The position numbers and the translations under genes were made by a program. Below the pieces are notes generated by a model. That model had not been told where the DNA came from, searched no databases, and saw only the letters and a program-made list of their open reading frames with translations. This document shows positions 22,912 to 34,724 of a DNA stretch of 64,000 bases, one piece after another. The stretch covers positions 310,001 through 374,000 of the forward strand of contig JANEZZ010000739.1 in the NCBI GenBank assembly GCA_026122225.1, read 5' to 3'. Within the stretch, counting starts at the first letter, position 1. The number at the start of each line of letters is the position of its first letter. The stretch comes from Heloderma charlesbogerti. Lineage: Eukaryota > Chordata > Lepidosauria > Squamata > Helodermatidae.

Positions 22912-23712
22912 ATGTCTGGGGATGTGGCTTTCCTTGAGCCTGCTGGCCCAGTCAAGGTGAAGATGGAAACGGAAGAGTCAGAGAACACCGACGAGTTGGG
23001 CGAAGAACGGAACGCTGCTGGAGATGTCTTGATGGTAAATCCATGCAGCCAAGGAACTCCCCATTCATCCCAGCCTGGGCAACAGGAGGTTAGGAAAAGC
23101 CAACTTAGGGTCTCCCAACATTGGGAAGAACAATGTGAGGACATTCTGCAGGCCCAACAGGTCACCCCAGACCGTGTCCCCGCCCCAGGAGGTGAACCCT
23201 ATTGCCAGCTGCTTGGGGTGACATTAGAGGATGACGTTGAGGCCTACCTTGCCAGCTTCGAGCGAGTGGCTGGCACCTGCCGGTGGCCCAGGGGGGAATG
23301 GGTCGCTCACCTCGTACCATCCTTAAGCGGCAAAGCCTTGCAGGCCTACAGCAGCCTTGACCTCAGCGAGGCCAGAGACTATGGGAAGGTAAAGGCCGCC
23401 ATCCTCCAGGGCTGCCACGTCAGCGCAGAGATGCAGCGCTTGCGCTTCCGGCAGTTCCGCTACCAGGAGGCCAAGGGGCCCCGCGACATCTGCGGCCAGC
23501 TCCGGGAGCTGTGCCGTCGCTGGCTGAGGCCGGAGAGCTGCACCAAGGAGCAGATCCTGGAGCTGCTGATCCTGGAGCAGTTCCTGATCATCCTGCCAGA
23601 GGAAATCCAGAGCTGGGTCTGGGTCCGGCATCCAGAGAGCTGTGCCCACGCCGTGGCTCTAGCAGAGGAGTTCCAGCAGGGGCGGCGAGATGCAGGGGCA
23701 CTGGAGCAGCAG
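22912..23712 (+). CDS. SCAN zinc finger gene 2, exon with SCAN domain
   Basis: First coding exon of a 606-aa SCAN / C2H2 transcription factor. The start chosen is the first in-frame ATG (purine at -3) after an acceptor-like ttccatagcctgctcag at 22846. Residues 14-19 contain VKVKME, a sumoylation-type motif. Residues about 105-165 ([20 protein letters not shown] to [10 protein letters not shown]) are the capsid N-terminal-like half. SCAN spans about 172-257 ([19 protein letters not shown], then [20 protein letters not shown]). The exon ends phase 0 at CAG|GTAAAG. It is a close paralogue of the genes at 7232 and 42652. Confidence 0.87.
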
Positions 23713-24913
23713 GTAAAGAACATCATGGGGTATTTTTTTCCTTTGTGCGTTTTGTACCATATAGTTTGGGGGCTGCAAGGGCTAAGGAACAGACCCAGTC
23801 AGCCCATGGGTGAGATGAAGCAGTTGGGGAGGGGGAGTGTGTTCACTTACACGTCTCCAAAACAGGAAAAGCATCGCCCCAAAAAGAGGACAAGAGTGGA
23901 CACCAATTTGCATAAGCCTTGCATATGCTAATATATGCAAATTTAAACATAACTATCATTTAAATAGACATACAATACATCTCACCATACTGGGGAAGAC
24001 TGATCAGGTGCTGCTTCTTGATGAGCAACTTCCAAGGCCCTTGGGTGCTCCCCCTTCTGATGGTTCTTTATCTTTAAACTGAAATTGCACAGAACAGCCC
24101 TTCAAATAGAGGATGCCTTCAAAACAGAGGACTGTCCTCTGGAAAGTAAGACACCTGGCCACTGTAGGGGATTCCAGAGGGATACAATATTCTGGGTTCC
24201 AACCTCCATCCATCTGTTTGGCATGTTTAAAAATTACCCCAGACAAACTGCATTTCCTTGATCCTGTGCTGTGGGCTTTTGACAAGAATAACTCACCACT
24301 TCGCTGGCTGTACTTCCTTGTATGTTGGAGTAACTGCATGAGATGCCCTCCCAACATGGGGCTTTACTTCATATTCAAGGCCTAATGAATCTTCATCTTT
24401 GGGATGCAAATCCCCTCCTTCCCTTGCAGCAGGCAGATTGGCTCACTTGCTTTTGCTATCCAGGAGTGTCCATGACTAAGCTGTGTTTATTGAGCTGCAC
24501 AAGTGTGTCTGCTAGCTGGAAGCTGAAACGGTGCCTGCTCTTATTCTCTGCTGGTGGCCGTCTGGCTAACTGAATTATTCTTAAAGATGCACAAGAGGGC
24601 AGCACTTAGTCAACACAGGCCAAAGCTGAGTGAAATCCAATAAATGGTACAAAGAGGAATTTATTAAATAACCCAGTACAGTTTGAGCATCAAAAAGCTC
24701 TTCCAGGGAAAAACCTAAATTCAGGCAGAAAAGTATCTTACTGAGAAGTGGTGTCACTACAAGAGAGTCTCTTCACTCCAATCTTACCATCTGATTGCAG
24801 ATCTGTAGTAGCTGCATCGACCAAAAAGGCTTTGCCTGTGGATTAGACTGTCTCCAATTGGGACATTCCCTCTGATCCTGCCTCACTATTGTCATGTTTG
24901 ACTTTATTTCCAG
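23713..24913 (+). other. Intron 1 of SCAN zinc finger gene 2
   Basis: Bounded by GTAAAG and ttatttccag. No KRAB-like exon was recognised here, unlike the first gene. No repeat of the main families is clear. Confidence 0.6.
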
Positions 24914-25085
24914 ATAACAGTAAGTGTCAAAGTTGAAGACATGACCTCAGCAGAGATGGAGACCTCTGAAGCGTTATCGAGGTCACAGCCTCCTCCTCAG
25001 CACATGCCTCAGGCAAGGCCTCAGAAAAATAAAGACAAGTGGCCTACAAACTCTAAAAAGGTTTCTTGGATACCGCAGGACACAG
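24914..25085 (+). CDS. SCAN zinc finger gene 2, linker exon
   Basis: This 172-bp exon (phase 0 to 1) encodes ITVSVKVEDMTSAEMETSEA followed by a basic, low-complexity stretch, ending WIPQDTG across the splice. VKVED is a second sumoylation-type motif. It is clearly homologous to the minus-strand exon 39441-39618 (VTMCVKVERVTSEM...LQETG). The donor is ACACAG|GTGACT. Confidence 0.75.
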
Positions 25086-25499
25086 GTGACTATGACGGAG
25101 GGTCAAAAAGGCCGTGGCAAAAGCTTCCCCTCTATTTCAGGCAGGTATATAGCCACCTGCTTGGCTTCATGTAATTAAGTACACGTTTATTTCTGGATGT
25201 ATTTATTCATATTTATATTCTGCCTTTCCACAAATGTTGCCAAGGCTTCCACTCATGGGAAAAATTAGGGGACAGTGCTCTTCTTCTTATTGGCACAAGT
25301 AACTAACATAAGTATATGTAGGCAAACCAGGTTAGTAAAAACATTTTTTTAAAAAATGTGAACCTAATTTTTGTGGATTTGTTAGCCAGGCTGCTGTGAG
25401 TCGCAGAGGAACAGGAAGATCTGCAATGTTTGAGCTCCATGTTATTTTTGAGAAAACATGAAAGATCATGTTACCATGTATGAGAAGAAAAGGCTGAAT

Positions 25500-25737
25500 T
25501 TAGTCCATGGCTCCCCAAACTACCTTAGATTTAAAACAGGGTTGAGGTACCTTTTTTCTGGTGAAGGCTGCATTCCCTTTGAGGGTGATCTGTCAGGGGC
25601 CACATGCTGGCAGAAGCTGGTGGTGGGCAGTACCATTCATTGCCTTTTCTTTCTTTCTGCCACCCCTATTTCCCCCTTTGCCTTCAGCATGAGGTTAAGC
25701 CAAGGGCCAGAGGTTCTCCACCCCTGGTTTAAAAAGT
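25500..25737. repeat. Dispersed hAT-like element (CCCCACC end type)
   Basis: Starts ggctccccaaactacctta and ends gaggttctccacccctggtt. It shares gcc(a)cat and ggccaga(g)gtt blocks with copies at 28905-29290 and 55978-56218. It is non-coding. Confidence 0.4.
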
Positions 25738-25954
25738 AATTTGAGCTCTGGAGGTCATAAATAGAGGAAGTAACTTCATTTTCCTATTTCCCTAGGCCTG
25801 AGACTGGATGATCTAAACCTAGAATTAACCGGGGTCGGGGTGTTAATTGATTTCAGGTAAAAAGGTGAGGGCTTAAAACATTTCTGGCCTAGTGTGGGTT
25901 GTGAAAAAAAACCCATTCCTTGTTTCACCAGAAGTGGCTATAGAGTATGCTTTT

Positions 25955-26170
25955 TTATTTATTTTATTTATCTATTTGTTATGTTTATATCCTGCCATTC
26001 CTCCGAGGAGCCCAAGGCAGCGTACACATAGTCCTCCTCCTCTCCATTTTATCCTCACAACAACCCTTTGAGGTAGGCTAGGGTGAGAGTCAGTGAGTCA
26101 TCCAGTGAGCTTCATGGCTGAGTGAGGACTAGAACCCCAATCTCATGAGATCCATTCCAAAACTAACTGC
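25955..26170 (-). mobile_element. tRNA-derived SINE, minus strand
   Basis: Reverse orientation of the SINE at 41526. It has cattttatcctcacaacaac and tgaggtaggctagggtgag, and the B-box region reads gaggactagaacccc. Confidence 0.65.
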
Positions 26171-26419
26171 TAAACAAAGCTTCCATGCACACAACAGGTA
26201 ACTTCCTTCTGAGTACCAGCCATTAGGGACAAATGACAGGAAATGACCTTTCAACTTCAGGACCAGGCTGGGAACTTCCCAGAGGGCCAAGGCATCTCAC
26301 TGGCTTCTGTTAGACATGTGGTGGAATTCAGTGGGAGCTAGAAAGACCATTCTTGCAGTGTGAGTTCAGAAGGCTGGGTGGTTCTGGGTTTCATCTCGGA
26401 TGTAAAACCTCCTCCCTAA

Positions 26420-26755
26420 TGCAGCGTTGGGGAACTTGTAGCCCTATAGATGTTGCTGGAATCCCAACTCCCATCATCCCTGACCACTGGCCATGCTGGC
26501 TGAGGCTGATGGGAATTGCAGTTTGACAGCATCTGGAAGCTGGTGGCTCCTATTTCAGTGGGGCGGTGAATCCGCTCTGGGTTCGTCAGGAACAGTCAGA
26601 CATCTAAAGAAGCTATCCAAAGTGCCAAACTCTATTCCCAAAATGGGTTCAACACCTTGGATGGCTCCTTTAGAGTCCTGACTGAGACCCAGAGCAGATG
26701 TACCACCCCACTGAAATAGGAGCCTCTGCTGGCCACAGGTTCCGCACCCCTGCCC
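26420..26755. repeat. Family A MITE split by a younger MITE
   Basis: Starts gcgttggggaacttgtagcc with inner arms aactcccatcatccctgacc and gctgatgggaattgcag, and ends ggttccgcacccctgcc. A separate 180-bp element interrupts the right arm. Confidence 0.6.
26545..26724. mobile_element. 180-bp MITE with about 45-bp inverted repeats
   Basis: The left end ggctcctatttcagtggggc and the right end (read in complement) ggctcctatttcagtggggt continue as complements through gctctgggt and gtcagga. It is inserted in the right arm of a family A MITE, in the last intron of the second SCAN gene. Confidence 0.65.
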
Positions 26756-26806
26756 TAACCTGAAAACTCAGTGCATGAAGTTAGGCCCTCTTTTTTTCTG
26801 ACCTAG

Positions 26807-27654
26807 GAGGAGAAAGGATTGTGCCAGGAGGTGCAAGGTCACCAACCAACGAGGAGCCGGAGAATCTCGCTCTTTCAAGGGTTCTTCAAGAGGCTTCAAG
26901 CGAGAGGTCTATCCAGGAGGAGGAGGAGGAAAAAGAAATTGTAAAACAAGGAAATGCAGCCATAATTGTGCAACGACGTCCTCAGGGGGTATCCGAGACT
27001 GCAGGTGGGGACCCAAGAAAGAATGAGTGCCCCATTTTCGTGAGAGATAAGCCCCACAAATGCAGGGACTGTGGGGTGAGCTTCTGGGAGAAGCAGGAGC
27101 TCACGGCCCATGGGAGGACACACGAGAAGGACCGGCCTCACCCCTGCGCTGAGTGTGGAAAAAGCTTCAACCGGCTGACCCACCTGAAAATGCACCAGAG
27201 GACACACACGGGCCTCAAGCCGTACACCTGCGGGGAGTGCGGGAAGAACTTTGGCCACCTCTCCACGCTGACCACGCACCAGCGGCTCCATACTGGGGAG
27301 AGGCCATACTCATGCGTCGAGTGCGGGAAGACCTTCACGAACCCGTCGGACTTGAACAAGCACCAGCGGTCGCACACAGGGGAGCGGCCATACCCTTGCG
27401 GGGAGTGCGGCAAGAGGTTTAGCCAGCTGTCCAACCTGACCATGCATTACAGGAGCCACACGGAAGAACGGCCATACCCTTGCGGGCAGTGCGGCAAGAG
27501 CTTCAAATACCTGGCTGACCTCACCGTCCATGAGAGGAAGCACACCGGCGAGAGACCTTTCCCTTGTCCCCAGTGTGGGAAAGGCTTTAGCAACAAGTCC
27601 TCCCTGGCGCGGCACCAGAGAATCCACGCCAGGGTCCCAGCCAAGGGGAAATGA
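26807..27654 (+). CDS. SCAN zinc finger gene 2, seven-finger exon
   Basis: The acceptor is tttctgacctag|GAGGAG. Phase 1 joins as a Gly codon. An acidic leader (EEEEEKEIVKQ) precedes seven tandem C2H2 fingers from about 27055 to 27635. Each has CxxC, a conserved F, L and HxxxH. Most linkers are HTGERPY; finger 1 to 2 uses THEKDRPH and finger 5 to 6 uses HTEERPY. Likely DNA-contact positions differ between fingers (for example RLTHLKM, NPSDLNK, KYLADLT), so the array should read a long, specific site. The stop is at 27652-27654. No truncation was seen. Confidence 0.9.
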
Positions 27655-29300
27655 GAATCCTCTCACACAGAAGCTCTGCCACGACCTTGTGCGTATAGTT
27701 AGGCGAAGGTGTACATCCAGCAAAAGCAGCCTTCCCAACCTGGCACCCTCTCCATGTGTCGCTGTGCACATGTCCTTTGGAAGGGGTACATTAAACCCAC
27801 CCACTTCCACAGCCTCCATAATTACAAGAGTCCACCAGTAAGTGCAGGCAGCTTTTATTTTATGTATTCATTTTATTTACAATATTTATATACCCCTCCA
27901 CACCAAAGATTTCGGAGTGGTGAACAACAAGATAAAAGAATAAAACCCCATAATTAAAACAGTTAAAACATTTTAAAAGAACAGATTCTGAATTTAATAA
28001 ACGGCAGCTGGTCACTCAGAGAAGGCCTTTCGAAGTAGCAATGTCTTCAGGAGGCGCCGAGAACAACACAACTTCTGCGCCTGCCTGACCTCCAAAGGTA
28101 GGAGTTCCACAGGAAGGGGGCCACCACACGTACTTTATTTGTAAACCTTTGCCTCCAGTTACAGCACTGGGGCCAAGCCAGCATATAGACATCCAACTCA
28201 GGGAAAGGAATTACGCCTTTCTCCCCTGGCTTTAAATTACAAAAATGTAATTTAAAAAATGTAACTCTTCCCTTTTGAAGTCCTGGCGTTTCAGGTGGCC
28301 CCCCTTCACAGCTTTTCCTCGCTGGCAGTTGTCCATTCCTAGGGAAATAGCTGTCCAGACCCAGCTGTGGGTGTGGCTCTTCAGGTACCTCAGAGAAGGC
28401 ACTAAGCCCCAGCTTGGATGTGCCTGAGGTCTTCCTGTGGATGCCAGCTGGCAATTTCCAGGTCTCCCAGCAACGGAGGCCCTGGGTGGTGGTTGCAGGT
28501 GAGGCCCTCTTTCAGCATCTGCCTTGGCCGACAGCGTCTGTCTGCCCTCTTGCAAGCAACTCTCACCAGCCTGCTCCTCCCCAGAGCTTTACAGCAGCAC
28601 CTTGATGAGGCCCAGCTGTTGCTGCTGAGGCCTCACTCTCCCACAGCTGTACTGTGCTACCCTTATCATCTGGAGCCCTCCACAGGCAGTGCTCCCTTTT
28701 AACTTTATACTCAGGCCCAGCTCCCTCTGCCTGGGTATTTTCAGCAAAAGAAGGATTACTTGGTCCGGTGAGTCCTGGCAGGCTGTTACAGTTGCTCTGC
28801 AAGCCCCATCGTCCCCATGGCCATTCTGGCCAGGGATGATGGGAGTTGTAATCCAGCACCTCAGGAGGATGCTTGCTTGGGGAAGGCTGAGGAAAGGCAT
28901 AACACAAGGCTGTTGAACCTCTTTCAGCCCAAGGGCCAAATTTCTTTCAGCCCAAGGGCTATGGTCAATTTTGGTGGAGCGCTTACATTCCAGTGGCAGG
29001 CAGGGCTGAAGGCAAAACAGGGCGGGACCCAAGTACCCAAAACACCAGCTTATGTTAGCTTAAAGCTCTTCCTGCTGTAACGAAGCCTTCAGAGAGGCAT
29101 TTCTACTGTTTAAAATGGGGGGGGGGCAGGAACACGGATAAGCCAGGAAACCACCAAGCGATTGGCAGTCGAGAAGGGGGTGGGGCCAGGGGAAGGGGCA
29201 GGGCCATCTGGGGAACCTTGGAGGACTGGATTGGGACCCACAGAGGGCCAGAGTTGACCCATGGGCCTCAGGTTCCCCACCTCTGGCATAACAGTACGGT
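27655..29300. other. Downstream flank of SCAN gene 2
   Basis: Holds the 3' flank, LINE tails and MITE pieces. A block like aaccctcccaggttcccc... lies at 28905-29290 (hAT-like, ending ttccccacctctggc). No further coding exon is supported. Confidence 0.5.
27845..28135 (-). mobile_element. LINE 3' end, minus strand
   Basis: Reads ttatttacaatatttatata, then cctccacaccaaagatttcg, then the reverse of a ggagttccacaggaagg block. The same arrangement appears at 49325-49495. Confidence 0.45.
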
Positions 29301-30745
29301 CTCAAAAATATGGTAGTACCAGTTGTGAAGGATGTTGGACAAACTCTCGAGCTGCCACTAGGTAAAGATGGCACAGGACAAAGGATAACTGAATGTCTAA
29401 AACTGGGGGGCAAAAGAATGGGACAGAATAGGCTATCAAAATGGATAGTTCAAAATCCTAGATCTAAGGATGCTGCAGAGCAGGATTCAGGATCCTATGA
29501 GACTTTTGCACTTTAGGTCCTGCCCCATGAGAACTCCAGACAAAACCCTTCTGTCTTCCCTGGGGCTCTCTCTATTTCTAGCCATGCTGATACTGCAATT
29601 TTTTAAAATGGCTCCATTAGAATGCATTTAATTATTCTTTGTCCTGTGGCTGGAAGGTAGGGTTGGCTACTTGTATCCCCTAGAAACGGAGAAGCAAGAT
29701 CACAGCTGGAAGTTGCAGTGTTTTCTGCCAAAAGGAAAACATTTCCTCCCTCCCACAGAAGTCAGGGCTTTTGATTGCCAAATGTCTGGTTCCTGCATGC
29801 TGCAAAATGAGACAGTAATGAAGAGGCAAGACTCTTGAGGTGTTTGAATGGATTGTAGCGCTTCAGACTGAAAGTCAAGAATTGCATTTTGGAATGCCCC
29901 ACCACTACCACTGCATGCTAGGTTAGAATTTTTATCCCTGATGTGCTAAGCTTTTATTTGCAGGGGAGTTACAAGGGATTTTTTAAAAAATAGCATCTCC
30001 CAACATGCAGTCTGAAGTGGCATATTCCACTCTACCATCTTATCCTGCTGCAAGTGTAGGCCGGGTCTTAGCCAAAATGGAAGCATTGTGTTGTTCCTTA
30101 CTGCAGGACTGGGGCAGACGTTGCTTTTCCCTCCACAAATCACTAGGCAAAAAAGTTAAGCCCATGGCCAATCCAGAATCCTTCTTTTCAGTGCTGAGCT
30201 CCAAGGTGAAATAATCCCAGTTTCCCAGCCATCACATTCTATGAGTCATCCAATTTTTATTTGGAGTTTGGGAGGAACCTCATACAACTTCTACTAAAAT
30301 CAAAGTGTTCGCCAGCTACCAAGGAATTCCTGAATAGGAATATCTTGTAACAGACAGTAGTCCTAGAATTCGCCTTCTGCCATTCCGTTTCTTTACTTGC
30401 ATTTTTTTTTAAAGGGCATGTAACAGAATGGCACAAGTGGGTCATAGGATGTTGAGAGAAAATCCCCAAACCGTGGTGAGATGCAGGCCCTGCTTTCATG
30501 CTTGACCTTTCTGATGTTACAGAGATATGCAGCTATAGCCACTTCTTGGCTACTGCCTTGCACGTGTTTCTACAGTGCATGCATGCAAACTCAGGTGATG
30601 TATTGGCATCCAAACTCATGAGAAATCCCTGGATTCTGAATTACTTTTTAATACATCAGTGCTTTTAAGATTGACTTTTTTTCTCTTTTCTGTCCCCCCC
30701 CCTCCCTCCACAAGTGACTTATCATCTATTCTGAGATTAACGGCT
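29301..30745. other. Gene-free stretch
   Basis: An open frame at 29310-29516 (68 codons) has protein-like composition (DGTGQRITECLKLGG) but no family was recognised and no splice context supports it. Otherwise nothing was seen. Confidence 0.45.
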
Positions 30746-30747
30746 GT

Positions 30748-30850
30748 AAATAAAGGCTCAATCCAATGCACATTTAGACAGAAAAAAAGTCCTACAGCTC
30801 CCACCGTTCCCCGGCCAGTATGTCTAAACATGCATAGGATTGGGCTGTAA
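30748..30850. repeat. Palindromic MITE, family B
   Basis: Left arm tagacagaaaaaaagtcctac, right end catgcataggattgggctgt. The right inner arm is deleted. Confidence 0.6.
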
Positions 30851-30949
30851 GTGGCTCAATACAATCCACATGTACACAACATTGGTGCATTGGGGTGGAC
30901 ACAGAGCACTACATATGTAACACACATTCACACTGTTCAGGAACACAAA

Positions 30950-31120
30950 GGAACGTCCTCCTAGATCAGGAAAACAGCCCACCTAGTCCACCCTTCTGCT
31001 TCTACTGGTAGCTAGCTGGATGCCTCTCAGAAGCTTAGAAACAGGGCATAAAACCAAGCACCTTTTCTTGTTTGTCCCCAGCTCTTGATATTCAGAAGTG
31101 TCCTGCCTCTGAATATGGAG
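30950..31120 (-). mobile_element. LINE 3' end, CR1-like, minus strand
   Basis: Reverse complement of the 3' end seen at 11105 and 15640: gatcaggaaaacagcccacc, then tgtccccagctcttgatatt, then tcctgcctctgaatatggag. Confidence 0.55.
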
Positions 31121-31128
31121 GTTTTATT

Positions 31129-31402
31129 TAGGGTCAAACTGCACATTACATTAAATTCATAGCGTGCAGTTCCCGCTGTGTGTGTGTGTTTTTAAAGCAA
31201 GTGATGTCAGTTTTTATTTTTACAGCCTTAACTTATTGGGGGGTGGGATTAAACCTCCCCTCCTTGCACACGACACTCCTGATCCAGATCGCCCTCCCCA
31301 CACACACATTTGAGCAATGAAAACACACGCACACACACACACACACACACATTAGGAGCTGCATGCGATGTATTGAACATGATGTGTAGTTTGACCCTTA
31401 AC
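31129..31402. mobile_element. MITE with TAGGGTCAAACTGCACAT ends
   Basis: The left end tagggtcaaactgcacatta is complementary to gatgtgtagtttgaccctta (31381-31400) with few mismatches. A (CA)n run (31329-31352) lies inside. Confidence 0.6.
31329..31352. repeat. (CA)n microsatellite
   Basis: About twelve CA units inside a MITE. Confidence 0.9.
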
Positions 31403-31773
31403 TATCCCCGCTCACTGCTAGAGAAATGCAGGTGAGTGCATGACTTTACATCATTTTTATTCCCACGGTAACCCTGGGAGGTGGTTTACTTAGGCTGTGT
31501 GAGTCACCCACAGCTTCATGGCTGAACAGATGATTCCCATACCCTTTTTTAAAAAAGATTTCTGCACCTAGCAATTCAGGCAATGTTTCCCACACCCAAA
31601 TTGGCCTTCGGCAATTTCCTGGTGAACAGTAAGTGTTACAACCTGTCTTTGTCCTAAAACTTTATACTGTGTTGCTAACTTGCTGTTAATACTTCCCTGG
31701 AAAGACATTCACTGAAAGATCAGGAGACTTCACTTCTGTGGCATGAGACTAAAATTACAAACTGTACCAAGCT

Positions 31774-31779
31774 TTTATT
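31774..31779 (-). terminator. Candidate polyadenylation signal of the SCAN-SANT gene
   Basis: AATAAA on the minus strand, with further AT-rich copies close by. It would give the gene a 3' UTR of about 1.3 kb if the exon at 33062-33204 is the last one. Position is the only evidence. Confidence 0.25.
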
Positions 31780-31969
31780 GATTCTTTTACAATAAAATTA
31801 TTTATTCCATTAAAAAAAGTTGAATTAACAAAACAGATTCTAAAACATCCTGAAAGGATCAGCCCCCAAAGGTTGACACTGCTTAAGAACAGCTCAGACA
31901 AGAGGCTGTAACATGGCTCAGAAAGCAGCAAGAGCGATCAATTGCTGAATTGACAAAAGAGGTAGCTGT

Positions 31970-32112
31970 AGCCCAGGGGTGGGCAACTTTTGGCTCTCCA
32001 AATGTTGTGGCCTACAACTCCCATGATCCCTCACCAATGGCTATGCTGGCTAGGGCTGATGGAGCGAGTGACAGCCCAAAGGTTTCGGCCTACAAGTTGC
32101 CCACCTCTGCTG
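31970..32112. repeat. Palindromic hAT-like MITE, family A
   Basis: Starts caggggtgggcaacttttgg, has cctacaactcccatgatccc in the left arm, and ends caagttgcccacctctgct. Its clear CAGGGGTGGGCA end supports the hAT assignment. Confidence 0.7.
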
Positions 32113-33061
32113 TAGCCTGAAAACAGTTAGGAAAAAAAAAATATAGGAGGACCAAAAGGAACGATGTAACAGACAGTTTCTCGTACAACCAGGGCTGTGT
32201 GTATGCCAGCCCAAACTCTAAAAAGCCACAGAATATGGTAACATGATCCCAGAATTCAACTGCCAAAGAATCTCAGCTTGCTTGCTTTGCTTTTCTTTAA
32301 AGCAAGTTTTTAGCCCTCTTAAGGGTGGGATCCAGGATGGGCCTTCTACAAGACAAAGGGCTCTGCTCATGGAAGATCCCTCTGCCTGATTTTTGGAGAT
32401 TCCCCCTCACCCCATTCAGCGGGGTCCCCTGATTCTGTGTAGCACTTTCAGGGGGCTGGAAGGGCTGGTGCAAGAAGAACAGGGTGTGGAGGTCCACTCC
32501 CACCAGTACAGTTGATCCAGAATAAACCTGGACCCAACTCCAGTTGTGTAGGCAATGCCTAGTGAGCCTTCAGGTGCCAGAGGACTAGCTAAGTAAGACT
32601 TCCAGTGGTCAGAAGGTAGGTTGTCAGTGCTCCTTGCCTCCACCCCAAACTCAAGGAAAATAAATTATGTGAAGTAGTAAAAACTGTAGAATTATGCAAA
32701 ATAAGATATTGTACAAATATGCTTATTTGCGTAATGTATAGATTGCAGAATTCAGGTTACCTTGGTGTTGAATTTCTATATGTTTTTAAGCACCGAGTTC
32801 ACGTGGCTCTGCTTATCACCAAGGCCTTTACTATGCCTTCTTGCACTGGCTTATTCCTTCTCATTACCCAGAAGCCCTAGAGGTGGTTCAGGACTCTCAG
32901 TCCAACCTCCAGAACTCATCCCTTTGGCTGTTCCTCTTCAGCCATCCCTCTCTCGACTCCATCCAACCCCATCTTCAGGCAACTGCTGAATGTATTATCA
33001 ACTCCCCACCACCGCCACTCCCGTCTTCTCTCCAAAGATAGCTCCTCCCACTGGAACCCAT

Positions 33062-33204
33062 TCACAGGACCACACGTCGCTTGGTCTCCACCATTAGCTC
33101 CAGGAAGTCTTTTCCCCTGGACCTCTTCCCACCGCTGCAGGGGGTTCGTGGATGGCCACTGCCGGGCATAATCCATCTTGAAGGGATGCCAGGAACCAGC
33201 CGCC
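33062..33204 (-). CDS. Candidate last exon of the SCAN-SANT gene
   Basis: On the minus strand a strong acceptor (ttctctgttttgccctgaaacag) opens at 33204. If joined in phase 1 to the donor at 36402/36401 it encodes 47 codons ending KDFLELMVETKRRVVL and a TGA at 33064-33062. Phase and lengths agree exactly. No domain is recognised, and the intron would contain a BovB insertion. Without it, the previous exon runs on to a stop at 36244. It could also be chance. Confidence 0.4.
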
Positions 33205-33639
33205 CTGTTTCAGGGCAAAACAGAGAAGGAGACACACGTTAGACATGCTGAGGGGAAAAGGCTCTTCAGGGTATAGGGAGAGGGGCTGTAGTTGAGTGGC
33301 AGTACACACACATCTCTAATTAAAAAAAACAGGTGGCAGAAGTGGGAAAGACCTTGGCTACTTTGCTGCCAGTCATAGAATACTGAGACTGTGCTATCTA
33401 AAAACATATTTCTATTGAGTCAGAATGCAGAAATTATCCCTGAGGGACTCTGCTACTGAACCCATAAATAACTTGCACAGAGTGAGCTAAGAGAGGAGAT
33501 GCAGGGAGGGCAGGGGAGGAATGACACAATCCACCCAGAAGTTCTCCTGCATCCAAGTGCCCTTGCCCAGCCTCTATTCATTTCAATGGGGCTTGGATTG
33601 AAGGGCTTGCTTTTACTCATTTATCTTTATTTTTTATTT

Positions 33640-33845
33640 CTTTATTACTTTTATATCCTGCCTTTTTTTCCTCCTAAGGAACCCAAGGCAGCACACACAA
33701 TCCTCCTCCTCCTCCATTTTATCTTCACAACAACCCTGTGAGGTAGGTTGGGCTGAGAGTCTGTGACTGGCCCAAAGTCACCCAGTGAGCTTCCATGGCC
33801 GAGTGGGGACTAGAACCCAGATCTCCCGACTCCCAGTCCCGCCTT
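33640..33845 (-). mobile_element. tRNA-derived SINE, minus strand
   Basis: Contains cattttatcttcacaacaac, gtgaggtaggttgggctgag and the complement of a B box (gggactagaacccag). Confidence 0.7.
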
Positions 33846-34201
33846 TCCATAAGAACATGCCCCAGGTGACAAGCTACCATAAAAACATATAAACAAATAA
33901 AAGGTTGTTGGGTTGTTTTTTAAAAACACAATATAAAAAGCAGAGCAGATCCTAAATGGATTGTGCCTCATGATCCAGTATATATTCAGTACAACTTTGG
34001 AAACACAAAAGTTAAGAATGTGTTATTGGGCACAGAATTCCACATCCAGTGAACCTCTGCAGCTATTTTTCCTTCAAAAAAGAAACCTCCTAGTCCTTAT
34101 GCCATTGAAGATTAACCTTGTAAACATGAAGGCAATGCCTTGTAAAACCCTCACAGATTCTGTGAAAAGAATCCTGTGGTTAAGGGATGGGGTCTCAGTG
34201 T

Positions 34202-34562
34202 AGGGCTGGCATCCAGGGTAGGCATGATTGGGCACCTGCCAAGGGCCCACATCCCAGCAGGGGCCCACTAACAAGATCCCCCTGCAGTCGCTCCTCTTCA
34301 CCATTGTAATCTGCTTGTTCACCTGCCTCTCACACTGGCCCAGACAATGGTGGTGCTAAGAAGGAGGGGCAGTAGATGCCACTGCCTACTTGCTTACTGG
34401 CTCTCTGCCTGTCAAGCAAACAAGTGGTAGCAATAACGAGGAAGAGGATGAGGAGCAACAGAGGATGAGGAGCAGCTGGTGACAATGGTGGCAAGAAGGT
34501 AGACTCACGGGGTGGGGGGGTGCCTTGCCCAGGTACTCTCAAAACCCTAGCACCAGCCCTGC
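34202..34562. mobile_element. Non-autonomous element with GGGCTGG ends
   Basis: The ends tagggctggcatccagggta and accctagcaccagccctgc are roughly complementary. Internal gggcccacat and gcaagcaaac-type blocks recur in reverse at about 49738-50350. Class unknown. Confidence 0.4.
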
Positions 34563-34655
34563 CTCAGTGCACAACTGAACTCCTTGTGGGTTAACAGAAG
34601 AACAATAAATAATCCAAAAATAAACCTAGCTTTGTTTGCATCAGCTGAAGGTGTG

Positions 34656-34689
<34 letters not shown>

Positions 34690-34690
34690 A
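34656..34690. repeat. (GT)n microsatellite
   Basis: About 16 GT units directly before the BovB copy. Confidence 0.9.
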
Positions 34691-34724
34691 CGCACAATTT
34701 CATTTTTTTTAAAGGCACATTATA

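Noticed and set aside
28589..29032. 147-codon minus-strand frame
   Set aside because: Overlaps MITE-like sequence (gatgatgggagttgtaatcc) and has no domain.
29310..29516. 68-codon frame with protein-like composition
   Set aside because: No family recognised, no splice sites or neighbours support it, and length is within chance.
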